Shown one piece after another: positions 19,356-28,215 of a DNA stretch of 64,000 nt; the first letter of the stretch is position 1; the number at the start of each line of letters is the position of its first letter. The notes beneath the pieces were generated by a model. That model had not been told where the DNA came from, made no database searches, and worked only from the letters and a program-made list of their open reading frames with translations. Origin of the DNA: Pantoea vagans. GTDB taxonomy: Bacteria > Pseudomonadota > Gammaproteobacteria > Enterobacterales > Enterobacteriaceae. The translations under genes and the position numbers were made by a program. The DNA is taken from contig NZ_CP011427.1 in NCBI RefSeq assembly GCF_001506165.1, positions 3,348,001 to 3,412,000 on the forward strand, given 5' to 3'.

Positions 19356-19925
19356 TTATAAAGACGCCTTACTGTCAGGATTGGGCGCGCTGATAGAGTG
19401 ACGCGTCGCCCGCATCACTCTGACCAGAAACACAATCAGCAACAGCAAGCCTGCCAGCATTACTAACTCGCCGGAAAACGACAGCATCCGCGCATTTTCA
19501 GGGTGTTGTGGATCATAGTAGAGGGTGACATGATTACCGCGTTGAACGCTGACGAGCCAACTGTTAGCACTCGTTTTGACGCGCCGGAGCTGACCATCTG
19601 CCGAGTGATATTCCACAATCGGGATGCGAGTGACGCGCTCGGAGCCAAAGTAACAGACGTCATTTTCGCAGGAGTAGTCACCGTCGCTTTTTGTCTTCCA
19701 ACGTGTCCTTTCAATGTAATCGACAATCACACCTTCGGTTTTCTGCCAGTACATCATTTGGTGCCATGAGTGCCAAAGCCCCCTCACGCCAAAAAAGCCG
19801 AAAAACAGGATACCTATCAGTGCGCCAAAAAAGATCCCGCGCATAATACGTAGGTCTATACGCTGCTCGCGCTGCTTGCGTTTTAACCACTTACGGCGAA
19901 CACGTTTTCGTGTGGATTTGTTCAT
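19356..19925 (-). CDS. DUF3592-like membrane protein
   Basis: Probable inner-membrane protein of 189 residues: very basic N-terminus (RKRVRRKWLKRKQREQR), one TM segment (about 30-50), an extracytoplasmic domain containing two cysteines (CENDVCYFGS, about 86-95) and the DUF3592 hallmark VQRGNHVTLYYDPQHPENARM (about 128-148), then a second TM (about 153-170). The function of DUF3592 is unknown. It is between the FGE-like lipoprotein array and tssA on the same strand, so it may be a T6SS accessory or an immunity protein; both are guesses. Confidence 0.75.
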   Translation of the reverse strand: MNKSTRKRVRRKWLKRKQREQRIDLRIMRGIFFGALIGILFFGFFGVRGLWHSWHQMMYWQKTEGVIVDYIERTRWKTKSDGDYSCENDVCYFGSERVTRIPIVEYHSADGQLRRVKTSANSWLVSVQRGNHVTLYYDPQHPENARMLSFSGELVMLAGLLLLIVFLVRVMRATRHSISAPNPDSKASL

Positions 19926-20050
19926 GGAATATGAAAAGTCCTGTTGAGGTAGGTACTGTCTATTTCACGGAAGACATATTAAGAAAGAGAAATCAGCAAG
20001 CGTGCGAGAGGTGAAATTGAAACCTATCTATTAACAGGATAAGCAAGTGC

Positions 20051-20914
20051 CTAATTATTCATTACACAGCGTGCATTGTAATAGGGTAAGTACCAACTTC
20101 TGTTGCCAAGGGTAGGATCCTTTGAATTACGAAATACGGTCTGATTACTCAAAGCACCGCCTCCACCCTCATAACCTCTTATGACTTTTTTGGTTCCATT
20201 TTCAGGGCCTGTGGGGTTTTTCTTAGCTGAGTGGGAATAATAGTCTTTTGCGTACCAATCCTGCATCCAGTCCACTCCGTTCCCGGCCATATCATATAAA
20301 CCCAATGGCGTAGGTGGATATTTCCCTACGGGATAATTGAACATTTCCCAGGTCATTTCTTCACGCTGTTCGGTTGAAGGAACATTCCTTCCCTCTTCAT
20401 ACTTCCCGTTATCCGTAGCATAAATTACATATTTACCACCATCACGGGCAGCATATTCCCATTGTGCTTCAGTGGGTAAGCCTACTTTTTTCCCAGAAAC
20501 TTCACCTAACCAGTGACAATAATCCTGAGCCTGTTGCCAGTTTAAAGCAGCAGGCATATCGGGTGCCTGCAATTTCTCCCCGTCGTCTTCATTGCCTGGC
20601 GGCAAATCAGGCCGTGACAGGTTTTTCGCTTGTAAATAGACATCATAATCCTGCCAGGTTACTTTGTATTTACTGATGCTAAAATCATCGAGCGTAACTT
20701 TATGCAGCACTTTATCATCTTCGCCAAGTGAAATGGGCAATTTTTCATCAGTTAATGGGCCAAAATCCCCCATTTCAAACGTTCCACCTTTGACCTTAAC
20801 CATATTAGCCAGCGAAGAAACAATTAGATTATGATACGCCTCTACTTTTTTATCATCTGTTCTATCACAGGCGCTCAACAATAATGTCAAAAGAATCATA
20901 TAAAAATTACGCAT
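20051..20914 (-). CDS. FGE/SUMF1-fold lipoprotein, copy A
   Basis: Predicted lipoprotein of 287 residues: signal peptide with lipobox (LLLSACDR, Cys about residue 16), then a formylglycine-generating-enzyme (FGE-sulfatase, SUMF1) fold visible as VKGGTFEMGDFGP (about 40-52), FSISKYKVTWQDYDVYL, GLPTEAQWEYAARDGG (about 149-164) and LGLYDMAGNGVDWMQDWY (about 205-222). The RGGSW...C...C region that carries the catalytic cysteines of true FGE is replaced by RGYEGGGGALSNQTVF, so enzymatic activity is unlikely. It is the last of four tandem paralogues in transcription order. Role unknown; a periplasmic immunity protein is the favoured inference. Confidence 0.85.
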   Translation of the reverse strand: MRNFYMILLTLLLSACDRTDDKKVEAYHNLIVSSLANMVKVKGGTFEMGDFGPLTDEKLPISLGEDDKVLHKVTLDDFSISKYKVTWQDYDVYLQAKNLSRPDLPPGNEDDGEKLQAPDMPAALNWQQAQDYCHWLGEVSGKKVGLPTEAQWEYAARDGGKYVIYATDNGKYEEGRNVPSTEQREEMTWEMFNYPVGKYPPTPLGLYDMAGNGVDWMQDWYAKDYYSHSAKKNPTGPENGTKKVIRGYEGGGGALSNQTVFRNSKDPTLGNRSWYLPYYNARCVMNN

Positions 20915-20946
20915 TGTATTACCCCTAACATTCCGTTTAAATCCCT

Positions 20947-21810
20947 TTACTTATTAACTACGCAACGGGCATTATAATAAGGTAATACTTCTTTACTTCC
21001 ACCTAATGCTGGATCCTCATACTGACGAAAAACAGTTTGATTTGAATATTCATCACCGCCACTTTGATATCCTCTAATCACCTTTTTAGTGCCAGAATCA
21101 GGGCCTTTAGGATTTTTTCTTGGCGAAACTTCATAGTAATTTTCCGAATACCAATCTTGTGTCCAATCCACTCCATTACCTGCCATATCATAGAGGCCCA
21201 ATGGTGTTGATGGATACTTACCTACAGGATAATTTATTATTGTATCTGTCATTTCTCTTCTTTGTTTTGATGAGGCAAGGTTTTTACCTGGCTCATACTT
21301 TCCATTATTTGTTGCATAAATCACAAGTTTACCACCATCCCTCGCAGCATATTCCCATTGAGCTTCGGTGGGTAAATCAATTTTTTTATTTGTTGCTTTA
21401 CCTAACCATTGACAATAATTTTTAGCCTGCTGCCAATTCAGTGAAGCAGGCATATTATCCGCTCTAACTTTATTTAAATCACTTTGATAAAGATAAACTA
21501 CATCTGGAATAACTATGCCTTTTAACTTTGCATAAACTTTATAATCCTTCCAGGTCACCTTATACTTACCAATGCTAAAATCACTTAACGTGACATCATG
21601 CAAAAATTTATCATCATCGCCCAATGAGATAGGTCGCCTGTCATTTATTAAAGGACCAAAGTCACCCATTTTAAATGTACCCCCCTTAACCTCCACCATA
21701 TTAGCCAGTGAGTGCCTGACTAAATCTTGCTGTACCTGAAAAGCATTATTATTTTTAGGATCACAAGCAGTTAAAATCAACGAAAAAAAAATCACTAAAT
21801 ACTTGCTCAT
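20947..21810 (-). CDS. FGE/SUMF1-fold lipoprotein, copy B (divergent)
   Basis: Lipoprotein paralogue of 287 residues with lipobox LILTACDP (Cys about 16). It has the same FGE-fold landmarks as its neighbours (VKGGTFKMGDFGPL, DLPTEAQWEYAARDGG, LGLYDMAGNGVDWTQDWY, YYNARCVVNK end) but is clearly more diverged, with many substitutions in residues 60-130 (YKVYAKLKGIVIPDVVYLYQ) and AT-richer codon use. The region equivalent to the FGE active-site cysteines reads RGYQSGGDEYSNQTVF, again without cysteines. It lies between two near-identical copies (A and C), which suggests those two are kept alike by recombination or were amplified recently. Confidence 0.84.
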   Translation of the reverse strand: MSKYLVIFFSLILTACDPKNNNAFQVQQDLVRHSLANMVEVKGGTFKMGDFGPLINDRRPISLGDDDKFLHDVTLSDFSIGKYKVTWKDYKVYAKLKGIVIPDVVYLYQSDLNKVRADNMPASLNWQQAKNYCQWLGKATNKKIDLPTEAQWEYAARDGGKLVIYATNNGKYEPGKNLASSKQRREMTDTIINYPVGKYPSTPLGLYDMAGNGVDWTQDWYSENYYEVSPRKNPKGPDSGTKKVIRGYQSGGDEYSNQTVFRQYEDPALGGSKEVLPYYNARCVVNK

Positions 21811-21848
21811 TATTCATTCCAGTTATCAAAAACAGGTATGATCAATGA

Positions 21849-22715
21849 CTAATTATTAATCACACAGCGTGCATTGTAAAAAGGTAAATTCCAGCTTCTG
21901 TTGCCACGAGTAGGGTAATTTGATTTGCGAAATACGGTCTGATTGCTCAAAGCACCGCCTCCACCCTCATAACCTCTTATGACCTTTTTGGTTCCCGTTT
22001 CAGGGTCGGTAGGATTTTTTTTAGCGGAGTGTGAATAATAGTCTTTTGCGTACCAATCCTGCATCCAGTCTACTCCGTTCCCGGCCATATCATATAAGCC
22101 CAATGGCGTAGGTGGATATTTCCCTACGGGATAATTGAACATTTGCCATGTCATTTCTTTACGTTGTGCTGTCGAAGGAACATTCTTTCCCTCTTCATAC
22201 TTCCCGTTATCCGTAGCATAAATTACATATTTACCACCATCACGGGCAGCATATTCCCATTGTGCTTCCGTGGGTAAGGCTATTTTTTTTCCAGAAACTC
22301 CACCTAACCAGTGGCAATAATCCTGAGCCTGTTGCCAGTTTAAAGCAGCAGGCATATCGGGTGCCTGCAACTTCTCCCTGTCGTCTTCATTGCCTGGCGG
22401 CACATCGGGCCTTGACAGGTTTTTCGCGTGTAAATAGACATCATAATCCTGCCAGGTGACTTTGTATTTACTGATGTTAAAATCATCGAGCGTAACTTCA
22501 TGCAGCACTTTATCATCGTCGCCAAGTGAAATGGGCAATTTTTCATCAGTTAATGGGCCAAAATCCCCCATTTTAAACGTTCCACCTTTGACCTTAACCA
22601 TATTAGCCAGCGAGCGATCTACCAGATCCTGCTGTAAGTGAGCTGTTTTAACATCCTTGTTCCCGTCACAGGCATTTAGCAGCAACAGTGAAATGATGGC
22701 TAAATATTTAAGCAT
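21849..22715 (-). CDS. FGE/SUMF1-fold lipoprotein, copy C
   Basis: Lipoprotein paralogue of 288 residues with lipobox LLLNACDG (Cys about 16). It is nearly identical to copies A and D from about residue 40 onward. Differences cluster in the linker after the lipobox (NKDVKTAHLQQDLV), at TWQMF (about 192) and in the C-terminal loop FRKSNYPTRGNRSWNLPFYN (about 263-282). No catalytic cysteine pair. 38 bases separate it from copy B and 35 from copy D, so the four probably form one transcript. Confidence 0.85.
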   Translation of the reverse strand: MLKYLAIISLLLLNACDGNKDVKTAHLQQDLVDRSLANMVKVKGGTFKMGDFGPLTDEKLPISLGDDDKVLHEVTLDDFNISKYKVTWQDYDVYLHAKNLSRPDVPPGNEDDREKLQAPDMPAALNWQQAQDYCHWLGGVSGKKIALPTEAQWEYAARDGGKYVIYATDNGKYEEGKNVPSTAQRKEMTWQMFNYPVGKYPPTPLGLYDMAGNGVDWMQDWYAKDYYSHSAKKNPTDPETGTKKVIRGYEGGGGALSNQTVFRKSNYPTRGNRSWNLPFYNARCVINN

Positions 22716-22750
22716 CTTTAGTTCCAGTTATTAAATACCAATCAAATAAA

Positions 22751-23644
22751 TCACTGGTTATTCATTACACAGCGTGCATTGTAAAAGGGTAAGTACCAGC
22801 TTCTGTTGCCAAGAGCAGGATCAATTGATTTTCGAAATACGGTCGCATTAGAAAAAATACCGCCGCCACCCTCATACCCTCTTAGGACTTTTTTGGTTCC
22901 CGTTTCAGGGCCTGTGGGGTTTTTCTTAGCGGAGTGGGAATAATAGTCTTTTGCGTACCAATCCTGCATCCAGTCTACTCCGTTCCCGGCCATATCATAT
23001 AAACCCAATGGCGTAGGTGGATATTTCCCTACGGGATAATTGAACATCATTCTCGTCATTTCTTCACGCTGTTCGGTTGAAGGAACATTCCTTCCCTCTT
23101 CGTACTTCCCGTTATCCGTAGCATAAATTACATATTTACCACCATCACGGGCAGCATATTCCCATTGTGCTTCAGTGGGTAAGCCTACTTTTTTTCCAGA
23201 AACTTCACCTAACCAGTGACAATAATCCTGAGCCTGTTGCCAGTTTAAAGCAGCAGGCATATCGGGTGCCTGCAATTTCTCCCCGTCGTCTTCATTGCCA
23301 GGCGGCAAATCAGGCCTGGACAGGTTTTTCGCGCGTAAATAGACATCATAATCCTGCCAGGTGACTTTGTATTTACTGATGCTAAAATCATCGAGCGTAA
23401 CTTTATGCAGCACTTTATCATCTTCGCCGAGTGAAATGGGCAATTTTTCATCAATTAATGGGCCAAAATCCCCCATTTCAAACGTTCCACCTTTGACCTT
23501 AACCATATTAGCCTGCGAGCGCTCAATTAAGTAATGCTGCGCCTGCAAGGATTCCTTATCTTTTTTACCATCGCAGGAACTTAACAATAATGGTAAAAAT
23601 ATAATGGCGAAATATCGCGCCTTTTCATTTAATTTAAAATACAT
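22751..23644 (-). CDS. FGE/SUMF1-fold lipoprotein, copy D
   Basis: First of the four paralogues in transcription order, 117 bases after the tssM stop. I chose ATG 23644 (MYFKLNEKARYF, 297 residues), with TAGGA just upstream, because it gives a normal lipoprotein signal ending LLLSSCDG; the open frame reaches 23686. The FGE fold is as in copies A and C, but the C-terminal loop differs (GGGIFSNATVFRKSIDPALG), again at the site equivalent to the FGE active centre, and it has no catalytic cysteines. Probable periplasm-facing lipoprotein. Confidence 0.85.
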   Translation of the reverse strand: MYFKLNEKARYFAIIFLPLLLSSCDGKKDKESLQAQHYLIERSQANMVKVKGGTFEMGDFGPLIDEKLPISLGEDDKVLHKVTLDDFSISKYKVTWQDYDVYLRAKNLSRPDLPPGNEDDGEKLQAPDMPAALNWQQAQDYCHWLGEVSGKKVGLPTEAQWEYAARDGGKYVIYATDNGKYEEGRNVPSTEQREEMTRMMFNYPVGKYPPTPLGLYDMAGNGVDWMQDWYAKDYYSHSAKKNPTGPETGTKKVLRGYEGGGGIFSNATVFRKSIDPALGNRSWYLPFYNARCVMNNQ

Positions 23645-23761
23645 AATCCTATTCCCTAAACCATTCTCAACGCAAATCCCTTCCAATGTAAAAAAATGTT
23701 CTGCATTGCGCTCTATTTTATTTCCACTCCAAACAGCAAATATTTCCTTATTCAGGGTGGA

Positions 23762-26700
23762 TTACAAAAAGATCTGCTGAGGTAATCGGAATCCTTTCAG
23801 CGCCAGCAGTGCTAACGGGCCGGAGCCGGCTTCAGTGCGAAGAATGTAGTTCAGCGGCAAGCCATCCTGTGCGGCGAAGGTCAACTGATAGCGACTGCTA
23901 TCAAGTTGCTTCACCGTGGCGCGCTCCAGCAAGCGAATCAGCCCCCAACTTCCCTGATAATCGGCGTACTGGCGACTTCCGGCGTTGACACTCGACCAGT
24001 TCAGCAATACGCCAGGCTTAAAGACATTGCCCGGCCAGCTCACCGCGCTCCAGCTCTCCATCTGGTTAAAATACTTGATGTCTTGTCCATCAATGGTGAT
24101 GTCGGTCTGCACCACATTGCGTGAAGGGCGTGCCATCAGCTCAAATCGCATTCCCGCATCACCGCTGGCAAACAGAATGTCGGAAAGCGCACTGAGTTGG
24201 TTGACCGCTTTCAGGAAGTCCGGGTTAATTTGCATGCCCTGGCTGTTGATGGCATCCGGCATCCACTGATTGCCTTCTTTGTGCAACACACCGCTCAACC
24301 TCGATTTGATAAAGGCATCGATACGCCCGGTGTCGCTGCGCAGGTATTTCGCCAACAGCGGCATAGAGGCATCGCTTTGGGTGGCATTAAATGGATAGCG
24401 CCCGGCAAAAGACTTCTCCCACTCGCTGACAATCGATTGCTGCCACTGGCTATTCAGACTTTCCGAAGTCGGTGACAGCACCTGCTGCCAGGCCTGCTCC
24501 AGCGGACGCACAAAGACATTGTCACCAAAGCCATTCCACTCCTGACCAAGGCTGGCTGACATCAGACTGCCGTAATCACGGGTGTCCGCCAAATCCCCCG
24601 ATTTCCCCTGAAACACGCTTTGAGCAAGTGACTGCGCCATGGCCTGCGGATCGGCTGCGTTGGTGATCTGCTGCAGTTTCAGACGCACACGATTCACTCG
24701 CGTCATAAAGGTTTGCAGGCTGAGGTTATTGTTGCCCTGCCCGCCCGCATCGCCCTTGCTGAGCGCAAGCAGCGGGTCAAACGTCGCTGCCAGCGGTTCT
24801 GGCAACGTGGTGGGCGCTTTGCCTGCGGCGGCATCAGCGCTAAACAGGGTTTTAGCATCAGGAGCCAGCGCTTCACCCGCTCGAGCCTGATACTGTATCG
24901 TGCTCATCAATGCCACCAGTGGGGACTGGCGCGCATCGGTCATCAATGTCATCTGATCAATGGCATCCGCGAGGTTCTCCGCACTGTTCCAACGCAGGCT
25001 GTTGAGGAAATGCTGCCATGCATCCGCGTAATCGGTGAAGTAGCGCTGAGTGAGTCTCGCTTGTAGCGCCTGAGGCGACAAATCATCCGCTGCTGTTACG
25101 CTGTTATCACTCAGCACCCAATCGAAGGCTTCCCGACGCTGATCGACCCGTTTGGCAATAGCAGCCTTCACTTGTTGATCCCAGGCCTGACGCGTAAACA
25201 CCCCCGGTACGACGTCATCGGTGGTGAACAGTGAAGCGGCATCAGTATCACCTACCATCTGGTTCAGGGTCATGTCGCTAAAGGCTGGAACGAGCTGATG
25301 CATCATCTGCTGATACAGCTTGTCTTCCAGACTACGTGCTGCGGTGGTGCGTAATAAGGTACGACGCGCGGCGCTAATTTGACTGGCATCTGGCGTGATA
25401 CGCCACGCCGGATGTTGCGGCAGATTTTGTGCATAGAAGCCGTACAACGCCGGTGCGCTGCTGCGCCACAATCCTGCACCAACTTCTGCACGTTCAGGCC
25501 AACTGCTCAATAAGGTCTTGCTGAGAAATGCCGCATCACTCTTTTCTGGATGCGCCATCATCAGTAACGCTTTGAGATGGTTGTAATCACTGCGGCTAGC
25601 CACTTTTGGCATCGCAGCGAGTTGCTGCTCAAGATGAGATGCGGTGGCATCGCGCATCAACTCATTATTACTGCGCGCATACCATGGCCAGAGCGCGGCC
25701 AGTTGTTGGCGACTGCTATCAAGGCCAAAGCGTTGATACCAGGGTGCGCCCTGCGCGGCTTGATATTGCAAACGGGCAATCTGCTGCTGTAGTGCCAGTT
25801 GACGAATAATGTGGGTGTTAAGGGGTTGATTGCCCTCAACGGCAGCCTGCGCCAACTCCCTGCTATTTTGTAACTGTGCACGATTACTGGTGAATGATGT
25901 CACGCTGCCTAACGCCCAAGCGGCGGCCAAGCCCAAAATGCCCCACTGCACACTTTTCTCCCACGGCAAGCCTAGACGATGCGCACATTTATGTCGGGAA
26001 TCTTCCAGCAAACTTTTCCAACCCGTGTCTGCCAGCCAGCTATGTGGTGCGGCTGCGGCGCCATTCGTGGCGGTGGGTAAACTAAACATCAATCCAGCCA
26101 GATGAAGTGACTGTGGTCCATTCATTAACGGCTGCAAACTTTGTTTAAAGCGCGTGCCTCCTCCGTTTGCCAGTTTTTGCGCCAACCGCAGAAGGAAGTC
26201 ATGTTGTGGATTGAGCATCAATTGCTGCATACCCTGCCTGCTCAACATCGGCGTCAAAGACTCCAGGCCTTTCTCTAAATCTACAGGAGCACTGTGCTCC
26301 GCTAACAAACACCCAACTGATTGAGTCATTCGGTCATGTTGCTGCCAATCGCTGTGCTGCACTTCCCATAAATAAATCGGTATCCGCCAGCCGATGGAGT
26401 GATAGCGCTGATGGATTTTTCTGACGAGCCCATCGACTTGCGTTGCCTGGTGAAATTGTTGTCCATCACTGACCCAAATCATCGCGTCCAGCGGGCGGCG
26501 GCGAAGTTTCTTCAATGCACTCAATTGTTGATTTTCATCGGTAGTGTTCAGGGAGCCACTCCAAATGAGCACTGCACCATCTCCCTCAAGCCACTGATTA
26601 AATGATAAACCTGGCGCGACCTTGTCAACTGCAGCAGCATCACCTAAGAGATATAAGAATTGGACCTTCTGTCTCCAACTGCGGCCATAACGATAGCGGA

Positions 26701-27001
26701 GATGGTCACGCATCTCCTGGATCCAATCCGTCATGCTTGATGGCGTCGAATCGAGTACTGGCAGTTCCGCAGGGTCTTGTCGAAATTTCAAACCACCACG
26801 CCCCGCATTCATTGCCGCGTTGAACGCAGCAAGAATGGCACAACTCGCTCCCATGGCCATCAGCCACAAGTAAAACTGGCGTCTTGCTCCCCCCCAACCT
26901 AATGCGTCAGCAAAAAAATAGCTGAATGCAGCAGCGGCTATGCCTATGAACAATACGAAAAAAAACAATCCAATTGTTCGCCAAAAATTAAACGCTTTCA
27001 T
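23762..27001 (-). CDS. tssM: T6SS inner-membrane protein TssM (IcmF/VasK)
   Basis: Inner-membrane component that spans the periplasm and links TssL to TssJ. The 1079 residues have two N-terminal TM segments (about 9-32, 41-62), a cytoplasmic domain, a third TM (about 362-380), and the large periplasmic part with the C-terminal beta domain (TDITIDGQDIKYFNQMESWSAVSWPG, about 975-1000). The site where many TssM proteins have a Walker A motif reads LYLLGDAAAVDKVAPG, so nucleotide binding looks lost. It starts one base after the stop of the upstream 390-residue gene (TGA-A-ATG), hence translationally coupled to it. Confidence 0.93.
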   Translation of the reverse strand: MKAFNFWRTIGLFFFVLFIGIAAAAFSYFFADALGWGGARRQFYLWLMAMGASCAILAAFNAAMNAGRGGLKFRQDPAELPVLDSTPSSMTDWIQEMRDHLRYRYGRSWRQKVQFLYLLGDAAAVDKVAPGLSFNQWLEGDGAVLIWSGSLNTTDENQQLSALKKLRRRPLDAMIWVSDGQQFHQATQVDGLVRKIHQRYHSIGWRIPIYLWEVQHSDWQQHDRMTQSVGCLLAEHSAPVDLEKGLESLTPMLSRQGMQQLMLNPQHDFLLRLAQKLANGGGTRFKQSLQPLMNGPQSLHLAGLMFSLPTATNGAAAAPHSWLADTGWKSLLEDSRHKCAHRLGLPWEKSVQWGILGLAAAWALGSVTSFTSNRAQLQNSRELAQAAVEGNQPLNTHIIRQLALQQQIARLQYQAAQGAPWYQRFGLDSSRQQLAALWPWYARSNNELMRDATASHLEQQLAAMPKVASRSDYNHLKALLMMAHPEKSDAAFLSKTLLSSWPERAEVGAGLWRSSAPALYGFYAQNLPQHPAWRITPDASQISAARRTLLRTTAARSLEDKLYQQMMHQLVPAFSDMTLNQMVGDTDAASLFTTDDVVPGVFTRQAWDQQVKAAIAKRVDQRREAFDWVLSDNSVTAADDLSPQALQARLTQRYFTDYADAWQHFLNSLRWNSAENLADAIDQMTLMTDARQSPLVALMSTIQYQARAGEALAPDAKTLFSADAAAGKAPTTLPEPLAATFDPLLALSKGDAGGQGNNNLSLQTFMTRVNRVRLKLQQITNAADPQAMAQSLAQSVFQGKSGDLADTRDYGSLMSASLGQEWNGFGDNVFVRPLEQAWQQVLSPTSESLNSQWQQSIVSEWEKSFAGRYPFNATQSDASMPLLAKYLRSDTGRIDAFIKSRLSGVLHKEGNQWMPDAINSQGMQINPDFLKAVNQLSALSDILFASGDAGMRFELMARPSRNVVQTDITIDGQDIKYFNQMESWSAVSWPGNVFKPGVLLNWSSVNAGSRQYADYQGSWGLIRLLERATVKQLDSSRYQLTFAAQDGLPLNYILRTEAGSGPLALLALKGFRLPQQIFL

Positions 27002-27002
27002 T

Positions 27003-28175
27003 TCAAGCCTGCTCCATGACTTTTGAGAAGGGAACTAACACATTGAGAATAATTCGCCCATTGGTTTCGCAGGCTACCAATTGAGATTCATGCTGCTTGT
27101 CTATTGCTGCCAATGCAAAAGCGAGGTTCAACCAAATACTGTTCCGCCTAATGGGCCCCAAAAATAAATTTAACTCTCTAATTGGCGGAATGAATTCATA
27201 TTCATGAACTTTGTATTGCTGATTTACAGTTATCGTCAACTCAGCAAGTTGTTCGCTGGAAAGATTAGAACACCAGATATTTTTCGAATCTGACATGCAC
27301 GATTGGTAATGAAGCATATCAGAAACATCTAAAGACAGATTTAATGGCTGGCTAATTTGGGGTCTCAATAAGCGAGCCTTATTATTCATCTTTTCCAGTT
27401 GCAGGTTATTTGAAAGCAGCAAGGCCGCGCCATACTCTGTTTCGACCCTGTCTCCATCCGGAAGATCATTCAAATGAACATCAATGACAATATAGGTTTT
27501 ATTTGTTGCTCCCTTGAGCCAACATCCAATTTTTTCTTCATACTCTACAGGAATGAAATGGAAAGCCGATATTAAGTCTACCGAGAAGCCCATATCCTTC
27601 CAGCACGCAATAAAATCGGCCTGACTGGCTTGATCCGGCGCCCTAACAAAGCAAACATCAAAGTCTGTGAGTGCCACGATTTGCTGAAAACGCCCGCGTA
27701 AAGAGAATAGCAACTCCTGCATAATTTTTTGATTAGAAACAGTGTTGGATAGCGCTGAATTCAGCAAAGCTGCATTTTCTTTCCTGACCATGAAGTCTTC
27801 ATTATCAATGAAGACATTCTTATCTACGGAGGGTGGGGTAATTAATTTAGCATCAATCACTATTAGGCTTTCATTACACCAGGCTTTCCAATGCTTTTCA
27901 ACCTTGCCAGCTTGATCTAAGTAGTAATGATTGTAATCAATATCAGTACCATACTTGTAACATCGTAGTGACCAAGCAATCATCAGTAATATGACCACCC
28001 CAATAAAAGATGCTGTCAATAATCGGTATAATTTTGTTTCAGGATGGAAGTTATTGATGAAATAAAATGCTATAAAAAATGACACACCTACGAGCGTTAT
28101 GGCGCGAATCCATCGCTGCCGGACAATTTTCTTCGGGTCCGCTGGCGGTATGACCTTTTGTATGGGCCAGGACAT
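27003..28175 (-). CDS. T6SS-linked membrane protein of unknown function
   Basis: I do not recognise a named family. The 390 residues have two N-terminal TM segments (about 24-44 and 54-72) followed by a soluble domain of about 310 residues with a short internal hydrophobic stretch near the C-terminus (NSIWLNLAFALAAIDK, about 349-364). The TGA stop is one base from the tssM ATG, so the two are almost certainly co-translated, which ties it to the membrane complex rather than to cargo. The coding sequence is AT-richer than tssM. It may be an accessory inner-membrane subunit. Confidence 0.75.
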   Translation of the reverse strand: MSWPIQKVIPPADPKKIVRQRWIRAITLVGVSFFIAFYFINNFHPETKLYRLLTASFIGVVILLMIAWSLRCYKYGTDIDYNHYYLDQAGKVEKHWKAWCNESLIVIDAKLITPPSVDKNVFIDNEDFMVRKENAALLNSALSNTVSNQKIMQELLFSLRGRFQQIVALTDFDVCFVRAPDQASQADFIACWKDMGFSVDLISAFHFIPVEYEEKIGCWLKGATNKTYIVIDVHLNDLPDGDRVETEYGAALLLSNNLQLEKMNNKARLLRPQISQPLNLSLDVSDMLHYQSCMSDSKNIWCSNLSSEQLAELTITVNQQYKVHEYEFIPPIRELNLFLGPIRRNSIWLNLAFALAAIDKQHESQLVACETNGRIILNVLVPFSKVMEQA

Positions 28176-28215
28176 TCACCCACCTCCATTTTACATGTAA
28201 AATATATAGAAAATA

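Larger units (their letters stand above)
20051..23644 (-). repeat. Four-copy tandem gene array (FGE-fold lipoproteins)
   Basis: Four consecutive same-strand paralogous genes of about 0.87 kb, each separated by 32-38 bases. Long nucleotide stretches are shared between copies A, C and D (for example the segment encoding LNWQQAQDYCHWLG through LGLYDMAGNGVDW). Copy B is the outlier. The array is prone to unequal crossing-over, so copy number probably varies among strains. Confidence 0.88.

Noticed and set aside
20051..23644. Tandem repeats as a CRISPR array.
   Set aside because: The repeat units are about 0.9-kb coding genes, not short repeats with spacers.
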